NCBI RefSeq assembly: GCF_003697165.2
Contig: NZ_CP033092.2
Location: 2,666,001 to 2,730,000 of the forward strand
Length of the DNA stretch: 64,000 nt
DNA from: Escherichia coli DSM 30083 = JCM 1649 = ATCC 11775
GTDB taxonomy: Bacteria; Pseudomonadota; Gammaproteobacteria; Enterobacterales; Enterobacteriaceae
Direction: 5' to 3'
This document shows positions 19,622-28,780 of this stretch, piece after piece. Under the pieces are notes generated by a model. It worked only from the letters and a program-made list of their open reading frames with translations, ran no database searches and had not been told where the DNA came from. The position numbers and the translations under genes are program-made. Within the stretch, counting starts at the first letter, position 1. Each line of letters begins with the position of its first letter.

Positions 19622-19837
19622 AACCGCAGCACGTTCTTGCTTAAGACGTGCTGCGGCATAATCCCAATGATTACTCCCTGACAGGGTTCGTAGGCCACTC
19701 AATATCAGGTGCAGTTGATGTATCAACACGGTTCAGCAACACCCGATACTTTTTCCAGGCTTCCAGCAATGAGGTTTCTTCCTCCGTTGCAATTTCCAGA
19801 TCTGCAGCATCCTGAAGCGGCGCAATATGCTCACTGG
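19622..19837. repeat. Direct repeat, right copy (tfa 3' end)
   Basis: Pairs with 18572-18787. It includes a perfect hairpin (CCGCAGCACGT 19624-19634 with ACGTGCTGCGG 19646-19656), followed on the minus strand by a T-run, and then the tfa C-terminal coding sequence. Confidence 0.85.
19624..19656 (-). terminator. Terminator downstream of tfa
   Basis: An 11-bp perfect stem. About 12 bases after it on the minus strand is a run of six T residues. It sits between the convergent tfa and methyltransferase genes and could stop both. Confidence 0.65.
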
Positions 19838-20255
19838 CTACCTGCATCAGGTTGTTTTTTGTTTCTTCCGCCTCCCGGATCCGGAACATTTTTTCTGCTT
19901 CCGTATCCTTCACCCAGGCTGTGCCGTTCCACTTCTGAAACTCCCCTTCCGGCGATAACCAGGTAACATTTTCCGGTAACGGACCGAGTTCAGAAATAAA
20001 TAACTCGTCCCCTGACGCTACGTCATAAACCGTTTTACCCCGATGGTCTTCAACGAGATGCCACGATGCCTCATCACTGTTGAAAACAGCCACAAAGCCA
20101 GCAGGAATATCTGGTGGTGCAATATCGGTACTGTTTGCTGGCAGACCTGTATGAGGCGGAATATATGCGTCACCTTCACCAATAAATTCATTAGTTCCGG
20201 CCAGCAGATTATAAATTTTTATGGTCCGTGCTTGTTCACTCATTCTGAATGCCAT
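19671..20255 (-). CDS. tfa: Tail fibre assembly chaperone
   Basis: A 194-residue Tfa-family protein needed for trimerisation and assembly of the side tail fibre. It begins MAFRMSEQARTIKIYNL and ends in the conserved helical RVDTSTAPDIEW region. Length and start match Tfa of Qin/e14/lambda relatives. It abuts the fibre gene directly (shared base 20255), the usual fibre-chaperone pairing. Confidence 0.93.
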   Translation of the reverse strand: MAFRMSEQARTIKIYNLLAGTNEFIGEGDAYIPPHTGLPANSTDIAPPDIPAGFVAVFNSDEASWHLVEDHRGKTVYDVASGDELFISELGPLPENVTWLSPEGEFQKWNGTAWVKDTEAEKMFRIREAEETKNNLMQVASEHIAPLQDAADLEIATEEETSLLEAWKKYRVLLNRVDTSTAPDIEWPTNPVRE

Positions 20256-23200
20256 TATGCAAGCCTCACAATATAGTTAAATGCGATGTTTTTGACGGTG
20301 TTTTCCGCGTTACCAGCAGCGTTAACGGTGATGGTGTGTCCATGTGAACCAATCGCAACGGAGTGCGTATGCGCACCAATACCTACAGTATGTGCATGTG
20401 CGCCAGAACTTGCTGCAGTACCAGACAGCGAGTGGGTATGAGCACCTGCTGACTGTGTCTGAATACGTTGATAATACGATCTACGGGAAGAAGTCCCCGG
20501 GCTTACTTGATACTGTGAATCCTGGACATAAGTGAACCCACCGCCATCATAAAATGCTAACGCAGAACCGCCGCCTCCTGGCCAACGAATACCATTACCA
20601 TGAGTATGATCACCGGCAGACCCCGTAGAGCCACTCAGACTGTGCGTATGCGCCCCGGTGTTATTCGTGGATTTGGTTCCGTAATCAAACGACGATGTGT
20701 TTTTCGTCCCCAAATCCGTACTGGATGCGCTGGCGCTGTGGGTGTGCGATTTAATGCCGTCCTGTTCCTGAGACAATACGGCACGACCACTGGCGGGTTT
20801 GCCCTTAATCGTCCAGCCACGCATATCAGGGATCACGCCTGACGGATAAGCGGCTGCAAGTTTCGGGTATGCAGATTTGTCAAAAGTCTGCCCCTGCATC
20901 AGGGCATAGCCAGACGGAACGGTATCTGATGGCCACGGGATTGGTGCGCCAGGCGGATAAAACTGCTCTGATGGCGTATAGAGTGAATAAACTGTACCGT
21001 CCGTTAACCCTTCCGGCTTATTAGCAGAATATGCTGGTGACGTATGAATCGTCACGCTGGCATTACTGGTATAATCCCATTGAATATTTACACCAGTCGC
21101 ATAATTTCCGATTGCAACGTAAATATCGTAAGTATCACCAGATGTATTGACCCAGGCAAAATTTGTAAACCCTGTCGATGTGCGCTGCCATAAAGCACCA
21201 GTAATCCCCTTCGGATTACCATTACCTGCACGCAAAACAAGTTCAGATATACCTGCCTGTTGAGGTGACCCCACGTTAAATCCCGCACCACCAATCAACG
21301 TAATTGAAACAACAGAACTCGCCTGTGGCATGGTTACCGTTGCTAATTTGAACCAACCAGCACCACCGCTGAATGACATTGTTGTTGAGTTAAGCGTACC
21401 AATATCTTTCGGCGTCAGTGTTATATCCGCTGAAAGCGCCTTACCATTCACCTTACGGGCAGAAGGTACCCGACCATTCGCATTATTATTAGCTGCTTTC
21501 ACTGCTTTCGGTGTCGCGGCAAGCGTTTCAGATGCGCTGTTGGTTGCACTACTGAGCTGGACAATTCCTTTTTGTGCTGTCGTAGCGTCCTGAGCAGTAT
21601 ATTTCCCGTTAGCAAGGTCATAGGCTGCCTTTACCGACTTTGGCGTTGCCGCCAGCATTTCAGATGTGCTGTTGGTTGCACTACTGAGCTGGACAATTCC
21701 TTTTTGTGCTGTCGTAGCGTCCTGAGCAGTATATTTCCCGTTAGCAAGGTCATAGGCTGCCTTTACCGACTTTGGCGTTGCCGCCAGCATTTCAGATGTG
21801 CTGTTGGTCGCGTTGCTAAGCTGAACTATCCCTTTCTGTGCTGTCGTTGCATCCTGTGCGGTGTATTTCCCGTTAGCCAGCTCATACGCGGCCTTAACGG
21901 CTTTTGGCGTTGCCGCCAGTGACTCGGAAGTGCTGTTAGTCGCACTGCTGAGCTGTACTATCCCCTTTTTCGTCGTGCTCGCATCCTCAAGCGCCACGGC
22001 GGATGCAATATCCTCTGCCCGTTTTGCCGCTGTCTCAGCGCGCGTTGCCGCGGATTCCGCCGTACTTTTGCTCTGAGCTGCCGCCGTCGCACTGCCAGCT
22101 GCCTCTGTCGCCTTCGTGGATGCCGTCGTGGCGCTGCCCTTTGCTGCTGACGCCTGTCTGGTCGCCTCATCTTTTGAAGCAGACGCAGATGATGCCGATG
22201 ACGCCGCCGAACTGGCGGACGATGCGGCAGCCGTTTTTGAGGATTCTGCGCTGGTTTCCGACGCTTTCGCGTTCGTCTTGGATGTCTTCGCTGCGGAAGC
22301 AGACCTCGCTGCTGCGCTGGCCTGTACAGCGGCTTCGCCAGCCTTCGTTGTGGCTGTTGAAGCAGACGATGCAGCACTTTCTGCCGATTTTCCGGCGGCG
22401 GTGGCACTGGCTGAGGCCTGCCCGGCACTTGTTGACGCGGCACTGGCAGATAATGCAGCCGCTGTTTTTGAGTCTGCCGCAGCTGAGGCGCTCTGTCCCG
22501 CTGCCGTTTCAGAAGACCTGGCGTTCGTCTCGGACGTTTTTGCCGCCTTCGCAGAATTTGCTGCCGCCGTTGCCGAGGAAGCTGCGCTGCTGGCGCTCGA
22601 GGCTGCGTTCGTTTCTGATGATTTTGCCGCCTCTTTTGAAGCCGACGCATCCCGTGCTGAAGTGGCTGCTTCTGACGCTTTCGTGGTCGCGGTGGATGCA
22701 GAAGTGGCTGCTGATTGTTGTGACGCTGCGGCATTCGTTTCTGACGTTTTCGCGGCACTGGCGCTGGTAGCTGCCGCGCTTTTTGATGACTCTGCAGCAG
22801 CAGCACTTTTTGCTGCTTCACGGGCCTTTGTCGATGCCGTTCCTGCGCTGGAAGACGCTGACTGAGCCGACGACGCGGCCTGTCCGGCTGACGTGCTGGC
22901 GGCACGTGCTGAGGCTGCAGCATCGGTTGCATGAGTTGCCGCCTCGCTGGCTGATGCACTGGCATCGCTGGCTGATTTTTTCGCGGCTGCCGTATTCTGT
23001 GCAACCGCGGAGGCGTTACGTGACACCTCTTCCACCATCTGCTCAAAGCGGCGCAGTGCCTCCGGTCGGACATCATCCTCCGTCATGGCACCGAGAAAAT
23101 CATTCAGCGTACCTGGTCTGGAACCTTCATAGACGGTAATGGTCCCGGCATGTGAAGGCGGAAAACCTTCAACCAGCAGGGTGACGCTGTACTGACCATG

Positions 23201-23362
23201 CTCAACATCCATGCTGTAACGTCCGGCTTCATCCGGATTTTCAGAGGCCACCGTGTTCACCACCACCGTGCTGCTGGTTCGTCTGGCCTTCAGCACAATG
23301 GTGCAGTTCTGTACTGGTTTTCCTGTGCCATCTTTAAGCACGCCAGAAATTTTTACTGTCAT
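20255..23362 (-). CDS. stf: Side tail fibre protein, long variant
   Basis: A 1035-residue fibre. The N-terminal tail-attachment domain (about 1-110) is like lambda Stf. Then comes a very long Ala/Ser-rich coiled region (about 110-440) and four tandem 44-residue units with KGIVQLS. A receptor-region follows, and the C-terminus is rich in HxH motifs (AHTHSLSG, SGAHAHTVGIGAHTHSV, SHGHT). In T4 gp37 such HxH motifs coordinate iron along the needle tip. Lambda Stf is about 774 residues. Host range would depend on the distal third. Expression follows late transcription and the Lom terminator. Confidence 0.92.
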   Translation of the reverse strand: MTVKISGVLKDGTGKPVQNCTIVLKARRTSSTVVVNTVASENPDEAGRYSMDVEHGQYSVTLLVEGFPPSHAGTITVYEGSRPGTLNDFLGAMTEDDVRPEALRRFEQMVEEVSRNASAVAQNTAAAKKSASDASASASEAATHATDAAASARAASTSAGQAASSAQSASSSAGTASTKAREAAKSAAAAESSKSAAATSASAAKTSETNAAASQQSAATSASTATTKASEAATSARDASASKEAAKSSETNAASSASSAASSATAAANSAKAAKTSETNARSSETAAGQSASAAADSKTAAALSASAASTSAGQASASATAAGKSAESAASSASTATTKAGEAAVQASAAARSASAAKTSKTNAKASETSAESSKTAAASSASSAASSASSASASKDEATRQASAAKGSATTASTKATEAAGSATAAAQSKSTAESAATRAETAAKRAEDIASAVALEDASTTKKGIVQLSSATNSTSESLAATPKAVKAAYELANGKYTAQDATTAQKGIVQLSNATNSTSEMLAATPKSVKAAYDLANGKYTAQDATTAQKGIVQLSSATNSTSEMLAATPKSVKAAYDLANGKYTAQDATTAQKGIVQLSSATNSASETLAATPKAVKAANNNANGRVPSARKVNGKALSADITLTPKDIGTLNSTTMSFSGGAGWFKLATVTMPQASSVVSITLIGGAGFNVGSPQQAGISELVLRAGNGNPKGITGALWQRTSTGFTNFAWVNTSGDTYDIYVAIGNYATGVNIQWDYTSNASVTIHTSPAYSANKPEGLTDGTVYSLYTPSEQFYPPGAPIPWPSDTVPSGYALMQGQTFDKSAYPKLAAAYPSGVIPDMRGWTIKGKPASGRAVLSQEQDGIKSHTHSASASSTDLGTKNTSSFDYGTKSTNNTGAHTHSLSGSTGSAGDHTHGNGIRWPGGGGSALAFYDGGGFTYVQDSQYQVSPGTSSRRSYYQRIQTQSAGAHTHSLSGTAASSGAHAHTVGIGAHTHSVAIGSHGHTITVNAAGNAENTVKNIAFNYIVRLA
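21536..22063. repeat. Four 132-bp tandem units in stf
   Basis: The same phrase recurs at 21536, 21668, 21800 and 21932, a period of exactly 132 bp (44 codons). The first two junctions are nearly identical in DNA and the others are more diverged, so one duplication looks recent. Each unit encodes a fibre repeat containing QKGIVQLS. Confidence 0.9.
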
Positions 23363-23375
23363 ACTTTTCCACCAA

Positions 23376-23408
23376 TAAAAAAAGCCCGCAGCAGTGACGC
23401 CACGGGCT
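23376..23408 (-). terminator. Terminator between lom and stf
   Basis: The stem AGCCCG / CGGGCT sits in a longer imperfect hairpin followed by seven T residues on the minus strand, just upstream of the stf start. Q-modified polymerase would read through it. Confidence 0.75.
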
Positions 23409-23513
23409 TCAGGACAGTGTAACTTTACGTTTCCTCAAACGCAGTTCACCCCATAAAGTGGATGAACCTGCGTATCATAACAATATTTACAGAAGATAAA
23501 TCGGCGTCTGTTG

Positions 23514-24113
23514 TCAGAAACGGTATCCGATACCAACAATAAATGCATCCGTTCGCCAGTCGCCACTACCGGAACCTTCATAAGCAAGGTCAATGGTCAC
23601 GGATTCGGTCGGGTTAAACTGCACGCCAGCCCCCCACGCCAGAGACGTGTTGCTGTGGCGACCGTCATCACTTCCGGTCAGCACATCGTGCGTTTTCCCC
23701 TTGTTGTCAGTTACGCGGAGATAATCCCCGGAGAAAGTCGACACACGGCTGTAAGCCACACCCGCCATCGAATACGCGCTGAACCATTCATTCACGCGTA
23801 CAGACGGCCCCGCCATCACGCTGAACCAGCGGTTACGCACGGAATCTTCATGCCAGCGGGTATCGCTGTAGTGCGTTTTTTGCTCATCCTCAGCATTGGC
23901 ATAACTGAAGGACGTAATCAGCCCCAGCGCGTCCGTAAACTCATAACGGTATTTCACGTTAATCCCGTTCAGATTATCGCTGCCGGGAGCGTTCGTACGG
24001 GCATGAAGATACCCCGCGCTCAGTGTGGACTGATGTTCAGACGCCCATGCAGGCGCACCGGATACGGACAGACAGATGGCTGCGGACAAAATGACTGCAC
24101 AAACTTTACGCAT
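23514..24113 (-). CDS. lom: Lom-like outer membrane protein (Ail/Lom family)
   Basis: A 199-residue protein. It has a Sec signal peptide (hydrophobic ILSAAICLSVSGAPAWA, cleavage after AWA near residue 24), then an eight-stranded barrel pattern ending GIGYRF with a C-terminal Phe. Lom of lambda is expressed in the lysogen and is related to Ail/PagC, which promote adhesion and serum resistance. It lies between J and stf, its usual place. Its role here is inferred only from family. Confidence 0.93.
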   Translation of the reverse strand: MRKVCAVILSAAICLSVSGAPAWASEHQSTLSAGYLHARTNAPGSDNLNGINVKYRYEFTDALGLITSFSYANAEDEQKTHYSDTRWHEDSVRNRWFSVMAGPSVRVNEWFSAYSMAGVAYSRVSTFSGDYLRVTDNKGKTHDVLTGSDDGRHSNTSLAWGAGVQFNPTESVTIDLAYEGSGSGDWRTDAFIVGIGYRF

Positions 24114-24143
24114 AATTACCTCTCGCTTTTCTGCAATAAAAAA

Positions 24144-24161
24144 GGCGCCATTTCTGGCGCC
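24144..24161 (-). terminator. Terminator between J and lom
   Basis: GGCGCCA / TGGCGCC with a 4-base loop, followed by TTTTTT on the minus strand. Confidence 0.8.
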
Positions 24162-24180
24162 CGTATATGGGTTATAAAAT

Positions 24181-27100
24181 TCAGCTGATACTGATGCCTG
24201 CGGTGGCTTTCTTCATCACCACAACCAGCAAATCGCTGATACTTGCTGTGGGATACCAGTTATTCACCAGCCATGCTGACACCGAAAACTCCAGCGTCAT
24301 GTGGCCGCGACCAGCTGGCATATCAATAACACCACTGTAAATCAGCGTATTATCCAGCGCGGTACGGTTATAAATTTCAGCACCGTTTTTCCGTACTATC
24401 AGGCGGCATGACGAATAAATATCGTTATTCTCCCGCTCATGTTTAGCGCCGCTGAATGCCACCGCCGGAATAACAATCTGCCGGTCAAACGGCTGATCGT
24501 CATAAACCCTGACGGTGATGGTCCCTGATGGCCACCGTTCCGGTGCACGGGAGTCCCGGGGGAAAGCTTTGCCCACTGTTTTAACGAGATCGCCTTCAAT
24601 CTGGTTGGCGGACAATTTTCCCAGAACCCGACAGTTCTCGTTAATCGTGACGTTGTTGAGCGTCCCGGAGTTCGCATTCACGTTACCGCTGATATCGGCA
24701 TTTTTCGCCGTCAGCCGCCCGTCCGGTGTCAGGGAAAATGCCGGAGGATTACCGCCGCTGGTAATGGTCGGAGCCGTCAGGCGTTTCAGGAACACGTCGT
24801 TCATGAATATCTGATCGCCCTGACCAACAAACATCGGCTTTGTGTTGCCATTCGCAGGATTAATCATCGCAATCCGGTCAGCAGCCAGAAGCACCTGACT
24901 CTGCATACCTGCTGGCGTATTCTCAATACCGGCTCCGATACCCGCAATATAAAGGCGTCCGTCCTTCATCTGCTGCAGTTTCACGGCCCACATGCTGTTC
25001 AGGTTATTATTTGTATCAACCTGAACTTTCTGTATCTGCTGGATTGCCGCACTCTGGTCTTCCAGTTTTTTATTGACGGTCTGCGTGATTTCATTGCTGA
25101 CATTCGTAATGGACGTCCTGATTTCAGCCAGGTCCGGCGCAAGCTGACCGTTATCAATCTGCGTCCACAACTCCTGGGCCAGATGTGTTTTCCCGATTTC
25201 TCCTTTGAAAAAATCCAGGTAACCTTCCGCATCATCGCTCGCCCGACCGACAGCCTCCACGAATGCCGATTTGCCAACGGTGTTCACACTGCGAACGTAA
25301 AAATAATAATCATGGCCCGGTTTGATATTGATACTGGCGGCTATCCAGTACAGCGCCGTACCAAGATAGCGGGCTGTGGTTTCAACCTGCCTGATATCGG
25401 TAATCCGCTTTTCCGAGAACCAGAACTCAAACTGTACCGTCGGGTCATAAACAGCAAGATGCGGCGTGGCGGTTATCTGAAAATAGCCCGGCGTCAGCTC
25501 AATCCTCGACGGTGCTGCCGGTGCGGCAATCCGGAACGATACCGACGCCGGATCGCCCTGCTGCCCCCGGGCATTTACCGCCCGGACTGTCAGCCTGTAG
25601 TTCCCCAGCGCCAGTTGCGTGAAGCGGTATGTGGTTTCCGTCGTCCGGGCCGTGCTGACCAGTCGCTCACTGCCGTCGTCCGCTGTTACGGTCAGACGGA
25701 GCAGGAAGCTCACGCCCTTCACCACCTTCGGTGTGTCCCATCGCGCCAGCACCTGATATTCCCCGCTGTCTGCAGTGACTTCGGCGGTCAGGTGCTGCAC
25801 TGCTGGCGGCGTGACACCATTCACCGTGCCGCTCTGGTCACCGTCAAAGTGCGCCCCGTTATCCACGATGGCTTCTTTCTCCGGTACATGCTGCACGGCG
25901 GTGATGGCATACGTGCCGTCATCGTTCTCACGGATACTCACGCAGCGGAACAGGCGCTGGCGCAGCGTCGGCAGCTTCAGCCCCCACACGCTGTATTCTG
26001 CAACGCCGTCAGGAACACGGCTCACTTTCACCTTCACGCCGTCGGTGACGGACTGGACCTCCACGCTGACCGGATTACCCTGACCGTCAACCAGGCTTAT
26101 CAGCGTGGTACCGGAGGATGGCAGCGTGATTTCACGGTCGAGCGTCAGCGTCCGGGTCTGGCTGTTCACCGCCAGCACGCGCCCGCCAATGCTGATCCCC
26201 GCATAGTCATCATCGCAGATTTCAATAACATCACCCGGTACATGGCGAAGCCCTTCTGCGCCGACGCTGAAATCCACGGTCTGCGTCTCCAGCAGTTCCG
26301 TTTTAATCAGCCACAGCCCGGCGCGGTGTGCCTGCCCCCGGCTGGTACAGCCAAAGGCATCCATCTTCGTGACGTTACGACCGTAACGGGCAATGGCCTG
26401 CGTGTCCTCCACAAGCTCTGTCGCCGTCTCCCAGCCGTTATCCGGGTCAATCCAGTTCACCTCAACAGCATTATGGCGGTCTTTCAGGGCGCTGAAGCTG
26501 TAGCGGAACGGCGCACCATCATCCGGCATCACCACATTACTGCGGTTATAGGTCCACACCTTATCCGACGGTCGGTCCTGCACGAACGTCAGCGTCTGCC
26601 CGTTCCATACCGGCATACAGCGCATCGCCGAGCAGAAATCACTGAGAACATCCCACGCCTTGCGCTGTGTGGTCAGGTAGGCATTACAGGTGATGCGCGG
26701 CTCCGTGCCACCAAAGCCATCCGGCACCGACTGGTCGCAATTCTGGCCGATGACATACAGCGCCCATTTGTCCACATCCGCCGCACCGAGACGCTTCCCC
26801 ATGCCGTAGCGCGGATGGGTCAGCATATCCCACAGACACCAGGCCATGTTGTTGCTGTATGCTGGCTTAAACGTCCCGTCCCAGATACCGCTGTATTGCC
26901 GCGTCTGCGGGTTATAGTTCGACGGCACCTGCAGAATACGCCCGCGCAGATGATAATTACGGCTCACCTGCTGGCTGCCGAACTGCTCCGAGTCCACCTG
27001 CACGCCGACCAGTGCCGTGTTCGGGTAGCACTGTTTCACATCGATGATTTCGGTGTATGACGACCAGAGCGTTTTGTTCTGCAGCTGGTCTGTGGTGCTG

Positions 27101-27660
27101 TCCGGCGTCATCCTGCGCATCCGGATATTAAACGGGCGCGGCGGCAGGTTATCCACCACCACCGAGGCCAGATACTGCGAGGTGGTTTTGCCCTTAATGG
27201 TGATGTCTTTTTCCGTCACCCAGCCACCGTTACGCTGGATCTGAACCAGCAGGCGGACTTCCGACGGATTCCTGTCCCCCTTTGAGGTGGTTTCCACCAG
27301 TGCCTGCACACCGAAGGTAAAGCGCAGACGGTCGATGTTTGCCGACGTGATGGTCCGGGTGATCGGCGTGTCATATTTCACTTCCGTACCCAGCACCGTC
27401 TCGGAGCCGGAGGATTCAAATCCCTCCGGCGGTGTCTGCTCCTGCTCACCTGCCCGGAACACCACCGTGACACCGGATATATTGGTATTCCCCTCACTGT
27501 CCAGCACCGGCGTACTGTTCAGCAGCACGCTTTTTAATCCGTCCACCGGACCTTCAACCGGCCCTTCGCTGATGGCATCGATCACACTCAGCAGCTGCGT
27601 GGACTTCAGGTTGTCCCTCGCTTCGCGCGGGGTATGCCCCTTACTGCTTCCTTTACCCAT
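24181..27660 (-). CDS. J: Tail tip / host specificity protein J
   Basis: 1159 residues, against 1132 in lambda. The N-terminal hub region starts GKGSSKGHTPREARDNLKST, fibronectin-III-like segments lie near 600-780, and the C-terminal receptor-binding part differs most between phages. It forms the central tail fibre and should define the primary receptor. The lambda-type start is conserved, with a hairpin between it and the lipoprotein gene upstream. Confidence 0.96.
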   Translation of the reverse strand: MGKGSSKGHTPREARDNLKSTQLLSVIDAISEGPVEGPVDGLKSVLLNSTPVLDSEGNTNISGVTVVFRAGEQEQTPPEGFESSGSETVLGTEVKYDTPITRTITSANIDRLRFTFGVQALVETTSKGDRNPSEVRLLVQIQRNGGWVTEKDITIKGKTTSQYLASVVVDNLPPRPFNIRMRRMTPDSTTDQLQNKTLWSSYTEIIDVKQCYPNTALVGVQVDSEQFGSQQVSRNYHLRGRILQVPSNYNPQTRQYSGIWDGTFKPAYSNNMAWCLWDMLTHPRYGMGKRLGAADVDKWALYVIGQNCDQSVPDGFGGTEPRITCNAYLTTQRKAWDVLSDFCSAMRCMPVWNGQTLTFVQDRPSDKVWTYNRSNVVMPDDGAPFRYSFSALKDRHNAVEVNWIDPDNGWETATELVEDTQAIARYGRNVTKMDAFGCTSRGQAHRAGLWLIKTELLETQTVDFSVGAEGLRHVPGDVIEICDDDYAGISIGGRVLAVNSQTRTLTLDREITLPSSGTTLISLVDGQGNPVSVEVQSVTDGVKVKVSRVPDGVAEYSVWGLKLPTLRQRLFRCVSIRENDDGTYAITAVQHVPEKEAIVDNGAHFDGDQSGTVNGVTPPAVQHLTAEVTADSGEYQVLARWDTPKVVKGVSFLLRLTVTADDGSERLVSTARTTETTYRFTQLALGNYRLTVRAVNARGQQGDPASVSFRIAAPAAPSRIELTPGYFQITATPHLAVYDPTVQFEFWFSEKRITDIRQVETTARYLGTALYWIAASINIKPGHDYYFYVRSVNTVGKSAFVEAVGRASDDAEGYLDFFKGEIGKTHLAQELWTQIDNGQLAPDLAEIRTSITNVSNEITQTVNKKLEDQSAAIQQIQKVQVDTNNNLNSMWAVKLQQMKDGRLYIAGIGAGIENTPAGMQSQVLLAADRIAMINPANGNTKPMFVGQGDQIFMNDVFLKRLTAPTITSGGNPPAFSLTPDGRLTAKNADISGNVNANSGTLNNVTINENCRVLGKLSANQIEGDLVKTVGKAFPRDSRAPERWPSGTITVRVYDDQPFDRQIVIPAVAFSGAKHERENNDIYSSCRLIVRKNGAEIYNRTALDNTLIYSGVIDMPAGRGHMTLEFSVSAWLVNNWYPTASISDLLVVVMKKATAGISIS

Positions 27661-27683
27661 TCCTCACACTCCATAAACAACAA

Positions 27684-27702
27684 AGCCGCCCAAAAGGCGG
27701 CT
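27684..27702 (-). terminator. Hairpin between the lipoprotein gene and J
   Basis: AGCCGCC / GGCGGCT with a 5-base loop, then TTGTTGTTT on the minus strand. It would act as a terminator for the inserted gene without Q modification. Confidence 0.6.
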
Positions 27703-27726
27703 CATGAGTTACGACAGGATTAACTA

Positions 27727-28065
27727 TTATTTACATGCATTAACACTATCAGCAAAAATTTTTGGCGTTAATGCTGGTACACGTTCATAAAGAGTAAAAC
27801 TACTGCCATTTCCTGCTTTTTTGATATCAAGCACAACATCATATCCCCCCATAGCCTGTGGAACTAAAAGGCTTACCCCATTCTCAATAGGAAGGGATGT
27901 TATAGGTGTTCCATTACCAGCCCATTGTCTGGATATGCAGCCTGACAATTCATCAATATTTTTTAATGAATTACCTTCCATTACAGGTTTTCCGGATTTT
28001 ACGTAATCCAAAGATTTACATCCTGTTAAGGCAATAATCGTGCAGAATAAAATCGTTTTGTTCAT
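27727..28065 (-). CDS. Small lipoprotein inserted between tail genes I and J
   Basis: A 112-residue protein. It has a signal peptide (MNKTILFCTIIALTGCKS) with lipobox LTGC, so Cys near residue 16 would be lipidated. The rest is a small beta-rich domain with two further cysteines (SGCISRQW, VNACK). Lambda has nothing between I and J. The composition is much more AT-rich than its neighbours and a hairpin follows, so it is a moron. Superinfection exclusion or surface modification is plausible by position, but the family is not one I can name. Confidence 0.8.
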   Translation of the reverse strand: MNKTILFCTIIALTGCKSLDYVKSGKPVMEGNSLKNIDELSGCISRQWAGNGTPITSLPIENGVSLLVPQAMGGYDVVLDIKKAGNGSSFTLYERVPALTPKIFADSVNACK

Positions 28066-28138
28066 ATAGCTAACCAATAGAATAATTATCAGTGTTCGAT
28101 ATAAATATTAAATTAGTTAGAACATGAGTAAAATAATA

Positions 28139-28780
28139 TTACCGCCCAATTACCACAACCTGACCACCATCCCCTTCATCTGCCGTGCTGATCTCCTGAG
28201 ATGCCACACGTGACCCCACGCGCATTTCACCGTACAGAACAGGCAGGACATTGCCCTGGGCAACCATGTTATCCAGTGAGGAGAAATAGGTGTTCTGTTT
28301 GCCGTTATCCGTTGTCTGTGTACGGGGAGTTCTGGCTTTCGGTGCCAGCATCTGCGCCACACCACCAAGCGTCATCGCCGCACCCATTGAAAAGAGAATG
28401 TCACTGAAAGCGATACTGATCCCCGGCATCCAGATTGCCGTAGCAATCAACGCCGCACCCAGCACCGCCTGAAACACACCGCCACTTTTTGCTCCCGCAA
28501 GACGCGGCACGATGTGGATCACGGCACCATTTGCCAGCGGCTCATTAAGACGGGATGATAATTCGGTTTCTCCTGCATCCCGCCCGGCAATCCGTACCTG
28601 ATACCAGCCATCGCTCAGTTTCTGACGAAACGCCGGGAGCTGTGTGGCCAGTGCCCGGATGGCTTCAGCCCCCGTTTTCACACGAAGGTCGATGCGGCGG
28701 CCAAATCGTTGCAAATCCCCGTAAAGGCAGATGCGTGCCATTCCCGGTGACGCCAGAGGGAGTGTGTGCGTCGCTGCCAT
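28139..28780 (-). CDS. I: Tail tip assembly protein I
   Basis: A 213-residue lambda I-like protein (223 in lambda). It starts MAATHTLPLASPGMARICLYGD, with an N-terminal ubiquitin-like fold and a hydrophobic middle (ALIATAIWMPGISIAFSDI). It acts with J, L, K and others in building the tail tip. It overlaps the end of K. Confidence 0.93.
   Translation of the reverse strand: MAATHTLPLASPGMARICLYGDLQRFGRRIDLRVKTGAEAIRALATQLPAFRQKLSDGWYQVRIAGRDAGETELSSRLNEPLANGAVIHIVPRLAGAKSGGVFQAVLGAALIATAIWMPGISIAFSDILFSMGAAMTLGGVAQMLAPKARTPRTQTTDNGKQNTYFSSLDNMVAQGNVLPVLYGEMRVGSRVASQEISTADEGDGGQVVVIGR

Noticed and set aside
22060..22900. CRISPR-like repetition
   Set aside because: Repeats in stf are coding, in frame and without unique spacers of fixed length; no CRISPR array or cas gene was seen.
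21958..23076. Long antisense and out-of-frame ORFs over the stf Ala-rich region (also 22003-22770 and 22116-22865)
   Set aside because: Products of biased Ala/Ser codon repeats; proteins are low-complexity Pro/Arg/Gln or Ala/Asp, without ribosome sites, and the real stf frame covers the area.
25183..27060. 625-codon plus-strand ORF opposite J
   Set aside because: Complementary shadow of the well-supported J gene; Arg/His/Pro-rich with no domain.
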